DNA of 64,000 nt from Kiritimatiellia bacterium (GCA_025054615.1 JANWZO010000002.1:145071-209070), one strand, 5' to 3'; shown: positions 47,090 to 56,990, counted from the stretch's first letter. Notes: a model not told the origin generated them from the sequence alone. A program made the numbers and translations.

Positions 47090-49117
47090 GTGAAATCTGG
47101 CTTTCGATGGATCAGGGCTGTTTGTGCGATCATTCTGTGTTTGTCGTTTTCAGCAATCGCTCAGGAGGGTTTGCCATACTGGCGTTTGCCTCTGACCAAT
47201 CGCGGCGTGATGGTTTTTTGGGGGAATCGAATCCTTCCTCTGAGTGTTGGGGAGATTTCGAATGTCGCAGCGCGTGGCTCGCACACCGTCGTCCTCACGC
47301 GGGATGGGCGCATCGCTGCCTGGGGCAATAATGGATTCGGCCAATGTGAGATTCCTGTATCCGCGACACAGGTCGTAGCGGTGTCGGCTGGACTCCACCA
47401 CGTGTTGGCGCTTCAGGCCAATGGCAAGGTCTTGGCTTGGGGAGACAATCTTTATGGCCAGAGTACGGTACCGTTCGGCGTAACAAATGCTGTGGCGGTT
47501 GCTGCAGGTCATCATCATTCGCTGGCGCTCCTCTCAGACGGCACAATCGTGGGGTGGGGAGCCAACTTTTCGGGCCAAAGTACAATTCCGCCGGGCTTGA
47601 CGAACGCCGTGGCAATCGCCGCCGGGGCCAATCACTCGGTGGCACTTCGCTACGACGGCACTGTGCTCGTGTGGGGAAATAATTGGTTTTTCCAGACCAA
47701 CGTGCCAGCGACGGCGACCGCCGTCGTGAAAATCGCGGCGGGCGGCAATCATACGCTGGCTCTTCGGTCTGATGGAACCGTCGTGGCCTGGGGGGCCGAT
47801 AACTACGGGCAGAGTACCGTGCCGATCGGCTTGAGCAACGTGGTCGATATCGCAGGGGGCGGTTATCATTCCTTGGCCTTGAAGTCCGATGGGACCGTTG
47901 TGTCTTGGGGGAGATCATTGTTTGGGCAATCGCAGGTGTTGCCGACTCTCTCAAATGTCGTCCGTATTGCAGCAGGCGATGATCACAGCGTGGCGCTTCG
48001 AGCGGATGGTTCGCTCGTGGCATGGGGATGGAATACGCACGGGCAGGTCTTCATTCCGGGCTCGGTGACGGATGCGGTGGCCGTTTCGGCGGGAGGCGCG
48101 CACTTTGCCGTTTTGCGCGCAAACGGGTCAGTGATGGTGTGGGGTGACTTCCTCTATGGGCAAACCAATGTGCCATCCGACCTGACGAATGTCATTGCCA
48201 TTGCGGCCGGCGACTACCACACCCTTGCACTCCGCGCAAATGGCACGGTGGTTGCCTGGGGTGCCGGCAGTGGTGGGCAACAGGACATTTGGCCTCACTA
48301 CGCACAGAGTACGGTTCCTCCCTCGTTGTCCGGAGTTGTCGCCATAGCGGCCGGCGGATTTCATTCCATGGCGCTCAAAGGAGATGGCACTGTCGTGGCG
48401 TGGGGCGCGGGGACGAATGGATCATCCGGGTGGAATCATTATGGCCAAAGCACTCTGCCCTCGGGCCTTAGCCAGGTTGTCGCGATCGCGGCCGGAAGAT
48501 TTCATTCGCTTGCGATGACGTCCAATGGGGTCGTCTATGCGTGGGGAGAGAATTCATTCGGCCAATCCACTGTGCCCTCCTCGTTGACAGGCGCGGTGGC
48601 CATCGCGGCGGGCGGCCTTCACAGCGCCGCATTGCGAAGCGACGGCGCGGTAGTGGCGTGGGGACGCTCGAACGAAGGGCAGTCCAACGTGCCGCTCGAT
48701 CTGGAGCCGGCGATCGGACTGGCAGCGGGGGAGTACCATACATGGGCAATTCTTACAAATCATACGGTGCGAGGATGGGGCTCTAACGGCCGGGGCGAAC
48801 GCGATGTGCCGTCTTGGCTCCCGCGCGTTAGGACGATCTCTGGGGGGTTCTCGAACACGCTGGCGGTGGTGACGGCGCCCTCGGCCCTTGAGCCGCCGCA
48901 GATCGCCGGATTCGAACATATATCCGGAACTTGGCGACTCCGGTGGGAAAGCCAGACGAATGTGTGGTATCGCGTCGAAGGTGCATCAGCCTTGGGATCG
49001 TCGTCGTGGTGGCCGTTGACGACGAACCTCTCCGGAACTCCACCCACGAATGTTTATGACCTATCGGGTGTTACCGGCCCAGTGCTGTTTTTGAGAGTGA
49101 CCGCCGAACCCCCTTGA
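47090..49117 (+). CDS. Secreted RCC1-repeat (beta-propeller) protein
   Basis: A 675-residue protein starting at GTG with a signal peptide (about 1-24, ending FSAIAQ). Fourteen RCC1-type units of about 40-55 residues follow, each with a core like VVAIAAGxxHSLALxxDGTVVAWG and a GQSxVP turn. Fourteen units would suit two seven-bladed propellers. The last 75 residues form a small C-terminal domain (APSALEPPQIAGFEHISGTWRL and on) of the kind seen in other secreted proteins of this group. Its partner or ligand is not known. Confidence 0.9.
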   Translation: MKSGFRWIRAVCAIILCLSFSAIAQEGLPYWRLPLTNRGVMVFWGNRILPLSVGEISNVAARGSHTVVLTRDGRIAAWGNNGFGQCEIPVSATQVVAVSAGLHHVLALQANGKVLAWGDNLYGQSTVPFGVTNAVAVAAGHHHSLALLSDGTIVGWGANFSGQSTIPPGLTNAVAIAAGANHSVALRYDGTVLVWGNNWFFQTNVPATATAVVKIAAGGNHTLALRSDGTVVAWGADNYGQSTVPIGLSNVVDIAGGGYHSLALKSDGTVVSWGRSLFGQSQVLPTLSNVVRIAAGDDHSVALRADGSLVAWGWNTHGQVFIPGSVTDAVAVSAGGAHFAVLRANGSVMVWGDFLYGQTNVPSDLTNVIAIAAGDYHTLALRANGTVVAWGAGSGGQQDIWPHYAQSTVPPSLSGVVAIAAGGFHSMALKGDGTVVAWGAGTNGSSGWNHYGQSTLPSGLSQVVAIAAGRFHSLAMTSNGVVYAWGENSFGQSTVPSSLTGAVAIAAGGLHSAALRSDGAVVAWGRSNEGQSNVPLDLEPAIGLAAGEYHTWAILTNHTVRGWGSNGRGERDVPSWLPRVRTISGGFSNTLAVVTAPSALEPPQIAGFEHISGTWRLRWESQTNVWYRVEGASALGSSSWWPLTTNLSGTPPTNVYDLSGVTGPVLFLRVTAEPP

Positions 49118-49496
49118 GCCGCCCCCTGCACACTCGGTGCGGGAAACGAGTGGCGATCGAATCGATGACGTTCGCGCTCACGAATTTGATGTCATATGCG
49201 AAAGTCGATTCGTGGCCGTATGCGTTATCAATTTAGGTCGAATGGATTTGACGCTGCGAGGGGAATTGGGGTGCAGAGAAAGAGCCGAAAAGGGAATCGC
49301 ACCGATAAATGGATCCGTTATCAATATTTTGAGGCTTTCCCTTTGGCCCGGACGTGCATGGATGGATCCATACCAGGATCTCTCGAATGAGTGACGATGG
49401 GCTTTGCCAGTGGCTCAAGCTGGTATCACGGCTTCTGGCGAGCAAATGTCGATCTCTTAAATTCGCAGGGATCCTCTGTCTGAATTCGGGAATCGG
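49118..49496. other. Gene-free interval between convergent genes
   Basis: No coding region, repeat or strong terminator was recognised in these 380 bases, which are AT-richer than their surroundings. Confidence 0.5.
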
Positions 49497-50924
49497 TCAA
49501 AATTTGAAATAGAGATAGGGAGTCCTTAGGTCTACGGAGCCTAGCGCGATTACGATCACGAGCAGAGCCCAGCCGATGGCTCGGATGGGAAGGGGGAGAC
49601 GCGTCAAGATTTTCGCTATTGAGGTGCGATCGAGCAGAATTTCGACCGCATACCATACAAACAGGAACGCAACATAAATCCATAAGTAGGGTGGAAATGT
49701 TTTCCCCGAAGAATTGAAATCTATCATTGCAGACGCAAAGGTAAGCATCGTTTCAAAGTCGGGAGATCGAAACAATAACAACGCTATGATGACGAGAAGA
49801 TTTACGAGTGCATTCGCCGCTATGAACCGGGAAGCACGGATGAATATGTTTGCGCGTAAGTCGCTTCGCTTAGGGAAATACGTCCGAACGGCATAGTTTG
49901 CTGAGATGCACAGAGCGCACCAAAGTCCCCAGAGGACGAAGTGCCATGCAGCGCCATGCCACAATCCGCATAGCGCCATCACCACGGCGGCGTTGAGTGC
50001 TGCGCGGAGACGACCGCGTTTAAATCCGCCAAGGGTGGTGAAGAGGTAGTCTCGAAACCAGCCGGTCAGCGTCATGTGCCAGCGATTCCACCAGTCGATG
50101 ACGCTGGATGCGGCGACCGGCCGCCGAAAATTTTCCTGCAGCCGAATGCCCAAAAGGCGGGCAGAACCAATGGCGATGTCTGCGTAACCTGAAAAATCGA
50201 AATAGAGTTGCCCGTAAAAACAAAAGAGGGCGAGCCAGACAACGCCTAGTGAGCAGGAGGCCGGATCGCCGAATGCTCCGTCGACTACGATGCTCATGCG
50301 GTCGGCGATCACAAGTTTGCGAAACAGACCGATCGTAATTCGCGCGAGACCCGCCTGAATATTGTCCCACCGAAGAGGCTCAAAGCGCTTGAGCTGGGGC
50401 AGAAGATTAGTGGCGCGCTCGATTGGTCCCGCCACTAGTTGAGGAAAGAAGGAGACGTAAAGGGCAAATGCGACAAAATCCCGCTCTGCGGGATATTGCC
50501 GCCGATAGACCTGAATCGAATAGCTGATGGTCTGAAAAGTGTAAAACGATATGCCGACCGGCAGGATTATATCCAGGGGTTCCCACTGCCGAGGGCTGCC
50601 CATCAAGGAGGCGAGGGCAAAAACGTTTTCCCCGATAAAATTAGAATATTTGAAGAATCCTAACGCACCGAGATTCCCGACGAGGCTTACCATCAGCCAC
50701 CATCGGCGCCTTCTGAGATGGTGGGATTGTTCGATACGGAGCCCTACGTAATAATCCAATAAGGTCGAGCCCAAAAGTAAAAATCCGTACCATGGGGTTA
50801 CCCAGCAATAAAAAACATAACTAGCGGCCAGAAGCATTATCTGTCGACCGCGCGGATTGAGCGCCGCATAAAGCGCGAGCACGATCGGCAGGAAAACAGC
50901 GTATGTGTAGGTGTGGAACAACAT
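49497..50924 (-). CDS. MBOAT-family O-acyltransferase (AlgI-like)
   Basis: A 475-residue polytopic membrane protein. The segment WHMTLTGWFRDYLF near residue 290 and the catalytic-histidine region MALCGLWHGAAWHFVLWG near 320 are hallmarks of MBOAT enzymes of the AlgI/DltB type. These pass acetyl or other acyl groups across the membrane for transfer to a surface polymer. The gene ends a two-gene unit with an SGNH-like partner 16 bases upstream. The polymer cannot be deduced, because no polysaccharide synthase is nearby. Confidence 0.92.
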   Translation of the reverse strand: MLFHTYTYAVFLPIVLALYAALNPRGRQIMLLAASYVFYCWVTPWYGFLLLGSTLLDYYVGLRIEQSHHLRRRRWWLMVSLVGNLGALGFFKYSNFIGENVFALASLMGSPRQWEPLDIILPVGISFYTFQTISYSIQVYRRQYPAERDFVAFALYVSFFPQLVAGPIERATNLLPQLKRFEPLRWDNIQAGLARITIGLFRKLVIADRMSIVVDGAFGDPASCSLGVVWLALFCFYGQLYFDFSGYADIAIGSARLLGIRLQENFRRPVAASSVIDWWNRWHMTLTGWFRDYLFTTLGGFKRGRLRAALNAAVVMALCGLWHGAAWHFVLWGLWCALCISANYAVRTYFPKRSDLRANIFIRASRFIAANALVNLLVIIALLLFRSPDFETMLTFASAMIDFNSSGKTFPPYLWIYVAFLFVWYAVEILLDRTSIAKILTRLPLPIRAIGWALLVIVIALGSVDLRTPYLYFKF

Positions 50925-50940
50925 AAGTTCAGCCCTGGCT

Positions 50941-51990
50941 CTACTGAAGCACAGAAGGAAGATCCCTCATCAGGCGGTCGCAATATTCCTGATGAAAGGG
51001 CGGGTGAAAGTGTAGACCGTCAAAAAACGCCTCGCGACCGAAAAGGTGTCGATCGTCCCACACCCGTATCCCACGGTGTTGCGCTATCACTTGGATATCC
51101 TGACCGAAAGCAATGTCCATCGCCAGATTTGGATCCGAATGCTCGAGAAATCGCGGCGTCAAAATCACCAAGTGGTTTCGGGCCGGAATCGCCGCGAACA
51201 AATCGAGAAACTCCGCAAGGAGTTCCCGCGACTGGATGCCATAATCGATCTGATAAGGCATGCGCTTTCGCCAGGGGGGCGAGCCGAGAGAGGCGCGGCG
51301 TGAAACGCGATCCAATTTCCACGGATGATAGTTGAGCGATGGAGCGTAGAGGCCCACGAGTAGCCCACTCCATCGCTGATCCAACCACGACCATGCGAAT
51401 TCACGGAATCGCAGCAGCGCGCAGCGGTCCCTTGCCCATTCGGTCAGAACATCTTTACATGGCATGTGACGTCTTCGGAATGAAGGGGGCAGTGTGCGCC
51501 TAACCGCGGAATCTGTGATCAGCCGCGGGATGTCTGTCCGTACTTCCGAGATCGGGCGGTGGAAATTCAGTGAACTAAAATCAGCAGCTCCAACAGCAGC
51601 AACCACCAGATCGGGCGACGCGGAATGAAGATAAGCCGCCAGAATTGTCAACTCGAGGGATGTTACGCCGTCGAATGACCAGTTGAGCACCTCAATTTTC
51701 TTGAAGCCGCCAACATGGTCCTTCGTGAGCGCTCGCTCGAGTTTGTCGACATATATGCGGTTTGCCGGCAGTTCACCCGCATAGGCCTGAGAATTCGATA
51801 GCCAAACGATCCGCGCATGGTTGTCGGGGGCTGGCCCAAGCCGGGTAAATTCCGGCCACCCGCGAAACCGATACGGATTGCGTGGAACGTCCTCGGAGCG
51901 GGGAACCGTCGGCAGCATGTGGCGCGCGAGCCATTCCGCCGAGGAAAAAACGACAACTACGCAAAGAAGGGAAATCCAGTATTTGATCAT
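50941..51990 (-). CDS. SGNH-like exported protein, partner of the MBOAT acyltransferase
   Basis: A 349-residue protein with an N-terminal membrane anchor or signal (MIKYWISLLCVVVVFSSAEW). A likely SGNH-type nucleophile is S67 in WLSNSQAY, and the C-terminal D324-G-L-H327 matches the aspartate-histidine pair of such esterases and transferases. In DltD, PatB and AlgJ/AlgX systems a protein like this completes the acyl transfer begun by MBOAT. Location directly upstream of the MBOAT gene supports that reading; sequence similarity to any named family is not strong. Confidence 0.75.
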   Translation of the reverse strand: MIKYWISLLCVVVVFSSAEWLARHMLPTVPRSEDVPRNPYRFRGWPEFTRLGPAPDNHARIVWLSNSQAYAGELPANRIYVDKLERALTKDHVGGFKKIEVLNWSFDGVTSLELTILAAYLHSASPDLVVAAVGAADFSSLNFHRPISEVRTDIPRLITDSAVRRTLPPSFRRRHMPCKDVLTEWARDRCALLRFREFAWSWLDQRWSGLLVGLYAPSLNYHPWKLDRVSRRASLGSPPWRKRMPYQIDYGIQSRELLAEFLDLFAAIPARNHLVILTPRFLEHSDPNLAMDIAFGQDIQVIAQHRGIRVWDDRHLFGREAFFDGLHFHPPFHQEYCDRLMRDLPSVLQ

Positions 51991-52844
51991 ATTCAGTCAG
52001 GCCATGCGCATATCAGGAGATGACGCACGGAAGGAAGGCAATCGGCAATTCCGATTTCAGCATTTGAAGAAGTTCTACGCTACATAATGGAAATGGATTT
52101 CGACGGCGTCTTCCCCAAGCGGATAGGCGCAATTACAACCCCCATCGGGACGGCGATTTGTTTGAGCTGTCCGAAAACCAACTTCACGATCTGAACGATT
52201 CTTCCCCGGCGCTACACGAGAAAATTGCGTACGACCCTAAAGGTTGCCGTCAAGGCTCTTGCGCTGAAATTATGCCAAACAGCAGCCGTAATGGGAGATC
52301 CGTAGATCTTATTAGCGATGGCTGAGGGAGATGTATTAGATCGTAGTGATCGTGCCCGATAATAGGTACGCAATGCGGGAACATAAACCTTTGGATCTCG
52401 CTATACCGTTTGTCGAGTCATCATGACGGCGGACCTAATCGAATTTTGAAAACGCTAAAGCTTCGCCCAAGTCGCTTGCTTGCATAAAAACCTTACGATC
52501 ATAAAGCCATCAAGGAGGCCGATTCTCTACAAAGGATTCTGCAAATATGAGAGCATCTGATGTAGGACGAACGAATCCCGGATTTCCCCGCTTATCAAGG
52601 TATGGCGAATTCATGCTCCGGCAAGGGCGGTATTTCGGGAGCCGGATCTGGAAGATCGCAGGACTACGGGGTTTTCGAATTCGGACTTACGGATTTGTCA
52701 TGCGGTTAAGGCAGTCCCTGATTAAAAGATCGGGGAAAACCTGAAAATGAATTCCAAGCGGCCTTCGCCATTGAATCGCGGAGAGTCTATTGGTGATCAT
52801 GGCGTCCAAATGCCGGATCGATTCGGCAATTGAGGTGATTGTCC
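51991..52844. other. AT-richer gene-free interval upstream of hppA
   Basis: About 850 bases without a convincing coding frame. A 65-codon frame at 52547-52744 has no recognisable features. The texture resembles the decayed DNA around 16.7-18.9 kb, but no parent gene was recognised. Confidence 0.5.
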
Positions 52845-55421
52845 ATGAAGACACTAGCAAAGGGCCTTCGGCGCCGCTGGGCATCTTCCGGGTTTCTCGT
52901 TACATGTTTGTTGACGGTGGTGGCCGGATTGGCCGAAGCGTCTGAACTGGACGCCGAGCGCACACTGCCGGGCTGGTGGTGGTTGGCGCCGGCGGCTGGG
53001 GTTCTCGCCCTGGCGACGGCTTTTTTCTTCTACCGTTCGATCCTCGCGGCGAACCCGGGCACGCCGCGCATGCGGGAAATCGCCGGTTACGTCCGCGAAG
53101 GCGCGTACGCCTATCTCAAGCGTCAGTACAAGGTGGTCGGCATCGTATTTCTCGTGCTGGTCGTGTTGTTGTCGTACATGGCGTTTGTCCTTGGCGTACA
53201 GCACCGGTTGGTCCCATTTGCCTTTCTCACAGGGGGGCTGTTTTCCGGCTTGGCCGGCTTTATCGGGATGAAAACGGCGACGATGGCGTCGTCGCGGACC
53301 GCGCAGGGTGCCAGCGAATCGCTGAACCGAGGACTGACTATCGCGTTTCGGGCAGGGTCGGTCATGGGCCTTACGGTCGTGGGTCTGGCTCTCATCGACA
53401 TCACCGCCTGGTTTCTCTACCTCTACAAATTCCACCATCAGCTAGTCGGCGGCCACCCGATGAACCTGGAAACGATCACGGTGGTGATGTTGTGCTTCGG
53501 CATGGGCGCCTCCACGCAGGCGTTATTCGCGCGCGTGGGCGGTGGAATCTATACGAAGGCCGCCGATGTGGGCGCGGACCTCGTCGGCAAAGTCGAAGCC
53601 GGGATTCCGGAGGACGATCCCCGCAATCCCGCGACGATCGCAGATAATGTCGGCGATAATGTGGGGGACGTGGCGGGGATGGGCGCGGACCTTTATGAGA
53701 GTTATGCTGGTTCGATTCTAGCGACTGCAGCGCTCGGAGTGGCTGCCGCCACGGTGGGGGGGTGGAATGCGGACAAAATGTTCGCGTTTCTTGCCGCGCC
53801 GATGTTACTTGCCGCTATCGGCATCATACTCTCGATTCTCGGGATTTTCTTGGTCCGCACGCGGGAGGACGCCTCCATGAAAACCCTGTTAGCGGCCCTT
53901 AACCGCGGCATTTATGCCTCCAGTGCGCTGATCATCGTCGGCGCGTTCGGTCTCGTGAAGCTTCTCAACATGCCGATCGGCGTATTTTGGGCGATTTTCA
54001 TCGGGGTGGTGCTGGGGATCGTGATCGGGAAGGGTACGGAGTGGGCGACTGCGGCGGATTATAAGCCGACGCGTTTCATTGCGGATCAGGCGGCGACAGG
54101 TCCGGCGACGGTCATCATTGGTGGAATCGCGGAGGGCATGCTCTCAACCTGGGTGCCGGTGGTTTCAGTTTGCGTGGGTACGCTGCTGAGTTTTGCCGTC
54201 ATGGACGGGTTTGCCGACCTTCTCGCCGGGCTATATGGCGTGGGAATTGCGGCCGTTGGGATGTTGTCCACCCTAGGTTTGACACTCGCGACCGATGCCT
54301 ACGGCCCGATCGCAGACAATGCCGGTGGCAATGCGGAAATGAGCGAGCTACCGAAGGAGGTGCGCCGGCGCACGGATGCGCTGGATGCGCTGGGCAATAC
54401 GACGGCAGCCATCGGAAAAGGTTTTGCCATCGGCTCGGCTGCGCTGACCGCGCTCGCACTGCTAGCCAGCTACATCGAGGAGGTCCGGATCGGCATTCAC
54501 CGAGAGGCCGCGGCGGAGTACGTTTCGCCATCGGGAAGTGCACCCTTCGTTCTCAAGAGCATCGGGGCGGATTACAACCGAAAATGGGCGCTGTTTTTTC
54601 CGGGCGCCGATCCGAAAGACCGCGAATCCAAGGCGTTCCACACGATGAGCGCATTCGAGGGAAATGGGCCAAACGCGGTGCTGCTAGTGGATGAGGAAGG
54701 CGTCGAACGGAGCTTGATCATCAACGAGATCGGCGAGTTGGTCAAATCGCATCCTGCCACAGATCTTCGGGGGCGGCGACTCGCAGAGAAGAAGGCCTCC
54801 CTGAAAGATTTCATGTCGCTCTATGATGTGAGCCTCATGAACCCAAAGGTACTGGTGGGGGTCTTTATCGGTGTTCTGGCGGTGTTCGTGTTTAGCGCCC
54901 TGACGATGAAGGCGGTCGGCCGAGCCGCATTCTCGATGGTGCAGGAGGTGCGCCGGCAATTCCGCGAGCGTCCTGGGATCATGGCGGGAACCGAGCGGCC
55001 AGACTACGCGCGGTGTGTGGCCATCTCCACGGCGGGAGCTCAGCGGGAGATGCTGCTGCCATCGATTCTGGCGATCGCGCTGCCCGTCTTGACCGGACTG
55101 CTCCTCAACGTGTCCGGGATCTTGGGACTCCTTGTCGGCGGATTGTGCGCGGGCTTTTCGGTCGCCGTCTTCATGGCCAACGCGGGCGGGGCCTGGGACA
55201 ACGCGAAAAAATTTATTGAGGCGGGTCACTTGGGCGGGAAGGGATCGCTGGCCCACAAGGCCGCGGTGGTTGGGGACACGGTCGGCGATCCCTTCAAGGA
55301 TACCAGCGGTCCCTCGCTCAACATATTGATCAAATTGATGACCATGGTCAGCATCGTGTTCGCGGGGCTCATAGTGAAGTATGCGCCGGCGATCGGCCAT
55401 TGGTTGAATCTCGGCCATTGA
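52845..55421 (+). CDS. hppA: K+-dependent membrane-bound ion-pumping pyrophosphatase
   Basis: An 858-residue integral membrane enzyme that couples pyrophosphate hydrolysis to H+ or Na+ export. The active-site segments DVGADLVGKVEAGIPEDDPRNP, IADNVGDNVGDVAGMGADL and GDTVGDPFKDTSGPSLN are intact. The potassium switch reads GNTTAAIGKG, with A521 and G524 where K+-independent enzymes have K and T, so K+ dependence is expected. A loop of about 115 residues (54487-54830) separates two late helices, making the protein longer than usual. The N-terminus has a signal-like segment before the first helix. ATG 52845 is chosen over TTG 52839. Whether it pumps H+ or Na+ is not decided. Confidence 0.95.
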   Translation: MKTLAKGLRRRWASSGFLVTCLLTVVAGLAEASELDAERTLPGWWWLAPAAGVLALATAFFFYRSILAANPGTPRMREIAGYVREGAYAYLKRQYKVVGIVFLVLVVLLSYMAFVLGVQHRLVPFAFLTGGLFSGLAGFIGMKTATMASSRTAQGASESLNRGLTIAFRAGSVMGLTVVGLALIDITAWFLYLYKFHHQLVGGHPMNLETITVVMLCFGMGASTQALFARVGGGIYTKAADVGADLVGKVEAGIPEDDPRNPATIADNVGDNVGDVAGMGADLYESYAGSILATAALGVAAATVGGWNADKMFAFLAAPMLLAAIGIILSILGIFLVRTREDASMKTLLAALNRGIYASSALIIVGAFGLVKLLNMPIGVFWAIFIGVVLGIVIGKGTEWATAADYKPTRFIADQAATGPATVIIGGIAEGMLSTWVPVVSVCVGTLLSFAVMDGFADLLAGLYGVGIAAVGMLSTLGLTLATDAYGPIADNAGGNAEMSELPKEVRRRTDALDALGNTTAAIGKGFAIGSAALTALALLASYIEEVRIGIHREAAAEYVSPSGSAPFVLKSIGADYNRKWALFFPGADPKDRESKAFHTMSAFEGNGPNAVLLVDEEGVERSLIINEIGELVKSHPATDLRGRRLAEKKASLKDFMSLYDVSLMNPKVLVGVFIGVLAVFVFSALTMKAVGRAAFSMVQEVRRQFRERPGIMAGTERPDYARCVAISTAGAQREMLLPSILAIALPVLTGLLLNVSGILGLLVGGLCAGFSVAVFMANAGGAWDNAKKFIEAGHLGGKGSLAHKAAVVGDTVGDPFKDTSGPSLNILIKLMTMVSIVFAGLIVKYAPAIGHWLNLGH

Positions 55422-55437
55422 CGGGAGGACGGGCTCG

Positions 55438-56202
55438 ATGAAGACGCATCTCTATTTTATGTGCTACCAGACGGAAGCGCTCGTCGCTTCGCACCTGGAT
55501 CCGGACGCGTTCGGGGCCTATATGGCCGTGGGCACGCGCAAACACACGTCCGGGAATGTGATCTTTTTTGAGGTTGACCCGGCTGAGGCCGTAAGGACGA
55601 TGCCCGTGGTCGCTGAAATGGAAGCTCGGTGCGTTCCCCACCCGGATGGCTCTCCTCGGCGCAGCAAATACCTATCCATTTACCGCGTGTTGGAGCACTT
55701 GCCGCTGGCCTCTCTCGGCCGACTGTACCTGGTGACGCGAGATGGCCGCGTGATGGGCTTGGACGGCCGACCCTACGACGATCCTCCCGAGCATCGGGGT
55801 CCGAATTTCTACACCGAGCTAGCCCCGGTTACGCCCCGCGTGGTGTCCTTCCTGCCTCCGGGAAAATTCGTGAAATTCATCACGGACCCGAAGAACCCGG
55901 TCCACGTCCCGCGCATCTTTTTCGTCGACTCCCTTCTCGACCGCGAGCCCGACGGTCGTCTCGCAGGTTATCTGCCCTATACCAACCCGGACCACATTGT
56001 TGACTGCATAAACGATGTGGCCGTGGCGGAGAAGGGCGCGAAGACAGTTGAGCGAAATCCCAAGTTGATCGCGTTCTATCGGACCATACGTCGCGGATTC
56101 TTCGTTGGGGATCAGAGCGGCGTCAAATTCTACGAATTTCCCTCGCCCGACGAGCTGGACGAGAAATACCACGTCTGGTGGCGATCCGCTTCCCTCGACT
56201 GA
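55438..56202 (+). CDS. Conserved-looking protein of unknown function next to hppA
   Basis: A 254-residue soluble protein with a strong ribosome site (GGGAGGA) and 16 bases from hppA, so probably co-transcribed. It has no signal peptide or membrane segment. Notable segments are LYFMCYQTEALVASHLDPDAFGAYMAVGT at the start and VPRIFFVDSLLDREP near residue 158. Codon usage and length indicate a real gene. I do not recognise a family, and no enzymatic motif stands out. Confidence 0.75.
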   Translation: MKTHLYFMCYQTEALVASHLDPDAFGAYMAVGTRKHTSGNVIFFEVDPAEAVRTMPVVAEMEARCVPHPDGSPRRSKYLSIYRVLEHLPLASLGRLYLVTRDGRVMGLDGRPYDDPPEHRGPNFYTELAPVTPRVVSFLPPGKFVKFITDPKNPVHVPRIFFVDSLLDREPDGRLAGYLPYTNPDHIVDCINDVAVAEKGAKTVERNPKLIAFYRTIRRGFFVGDQSGVKFYEFPSPDELDEKYHVWWRSASLD

Positions 56203-56559
56203 TCCGTTCCGTCATCTCCACGATCCACTCGCAGCGTCGAAGGTTGAGATTCAAAATTTTCAGGAACGATGCAATTTTCAGAACGCCGGCGAGTGTAGTC
56301 CAGAGCGAGGCTTAGCCCTCAGCCCAGCCGCGCGGCCGCCAGGGGAATTTCCGATCGCTTTGCCTCGTTGCATGCGGTGTGTTGGTTAATCGCTCCTTCA
56401 CTCAACGACGAGGTTTCTATCCGTATTGCGAGCGCCCGCCTTTGCTCCGTAGCTCTTGATTAACATGGGACTGCTGCTCCGGCCCTGTGCGATCCCGCGC
56501 CCGGGTGATCGCGAATTTTATAAACCGGTGGGGCAGGTTATACACGGTCCGAAATCGTT

Positions 56560-56753
56560 GGCGCAGGTGGAACCGCGCCCTACAGTCTCGCTCGAGGGCC
56601 GACTTCCACGTCGACCGCATTTGGAGTGACAGGTTCCACCCCGACCAATTCAACATTTGCGGGCTCAGGTTCCATCCCGACTGGTAATGGCCCGAGTGGA
56701 ACCGGGCTCTCCAAGGGAATTGAAACTGGTGCCGGTGGAACGACGCCCTCCAC
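56560..56753. repeat. Hairpin array B (loop GTGGAA/TTCCAC)
   Basis: Six units in 194 bases: GGCGCAG-gtggaa-CCGCGCC (56560-56579), GGCCGAC-ttccac-GTCGACC (56597-56616), GACAGG-ttccac-CCCGACC (56628-56646), CTCAGG-ttccat-CCCGAC (56664-56681), GCCCGA-gtggaa-CCGGGC (56690-56707) and GTGCCG-gtggaa-CGACGC (56729-56746). The middle two have weaker stems. The last two align with the pair at 8869-8934, including the trailing CTCTCCAAGG and CTCCACAA. Confidence 0.82.
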
Positions 56754-56961
56754 AATCGTTGCCGTTACTGTTGACGCTCGCCCATCCGCGTCGCCTCGGC
56801 CCATATTCCGCTGGACCCGCGCCTTGATCACCAGTTTCGTGGGCTCATTTTGAATCCTTTGAAATTCTCTCATCGCGACAGTTCTCCATTTGCTATGAGG
56901 CGAACTTCTTTCGAATGAGCAAGGGGACACTTTATGGAGGCAGGATCACATCCGCCGATGG

Positions 56962-56990
56962 TTGCCTTGACCCGCCGGCTGTGAGATACT
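56962..56990 (+). promoter_or_regulatory. Candidate sigma-70 promoter for the TPR/EEP operon
   Basis: TTGCCT (56962-56967), a 17-base spacer and GATACT (56985-56990) lie 32 bases before the TPR start codon. Confidence 0.55.

Noticed and set aside
56580..56930. A 116-codon minus-strand frame across hairpin array B
   Set aside because: Its sequence is the by-product of the hairpin repeats (recurrent V/P/E/G runs) and no start or family is supported.
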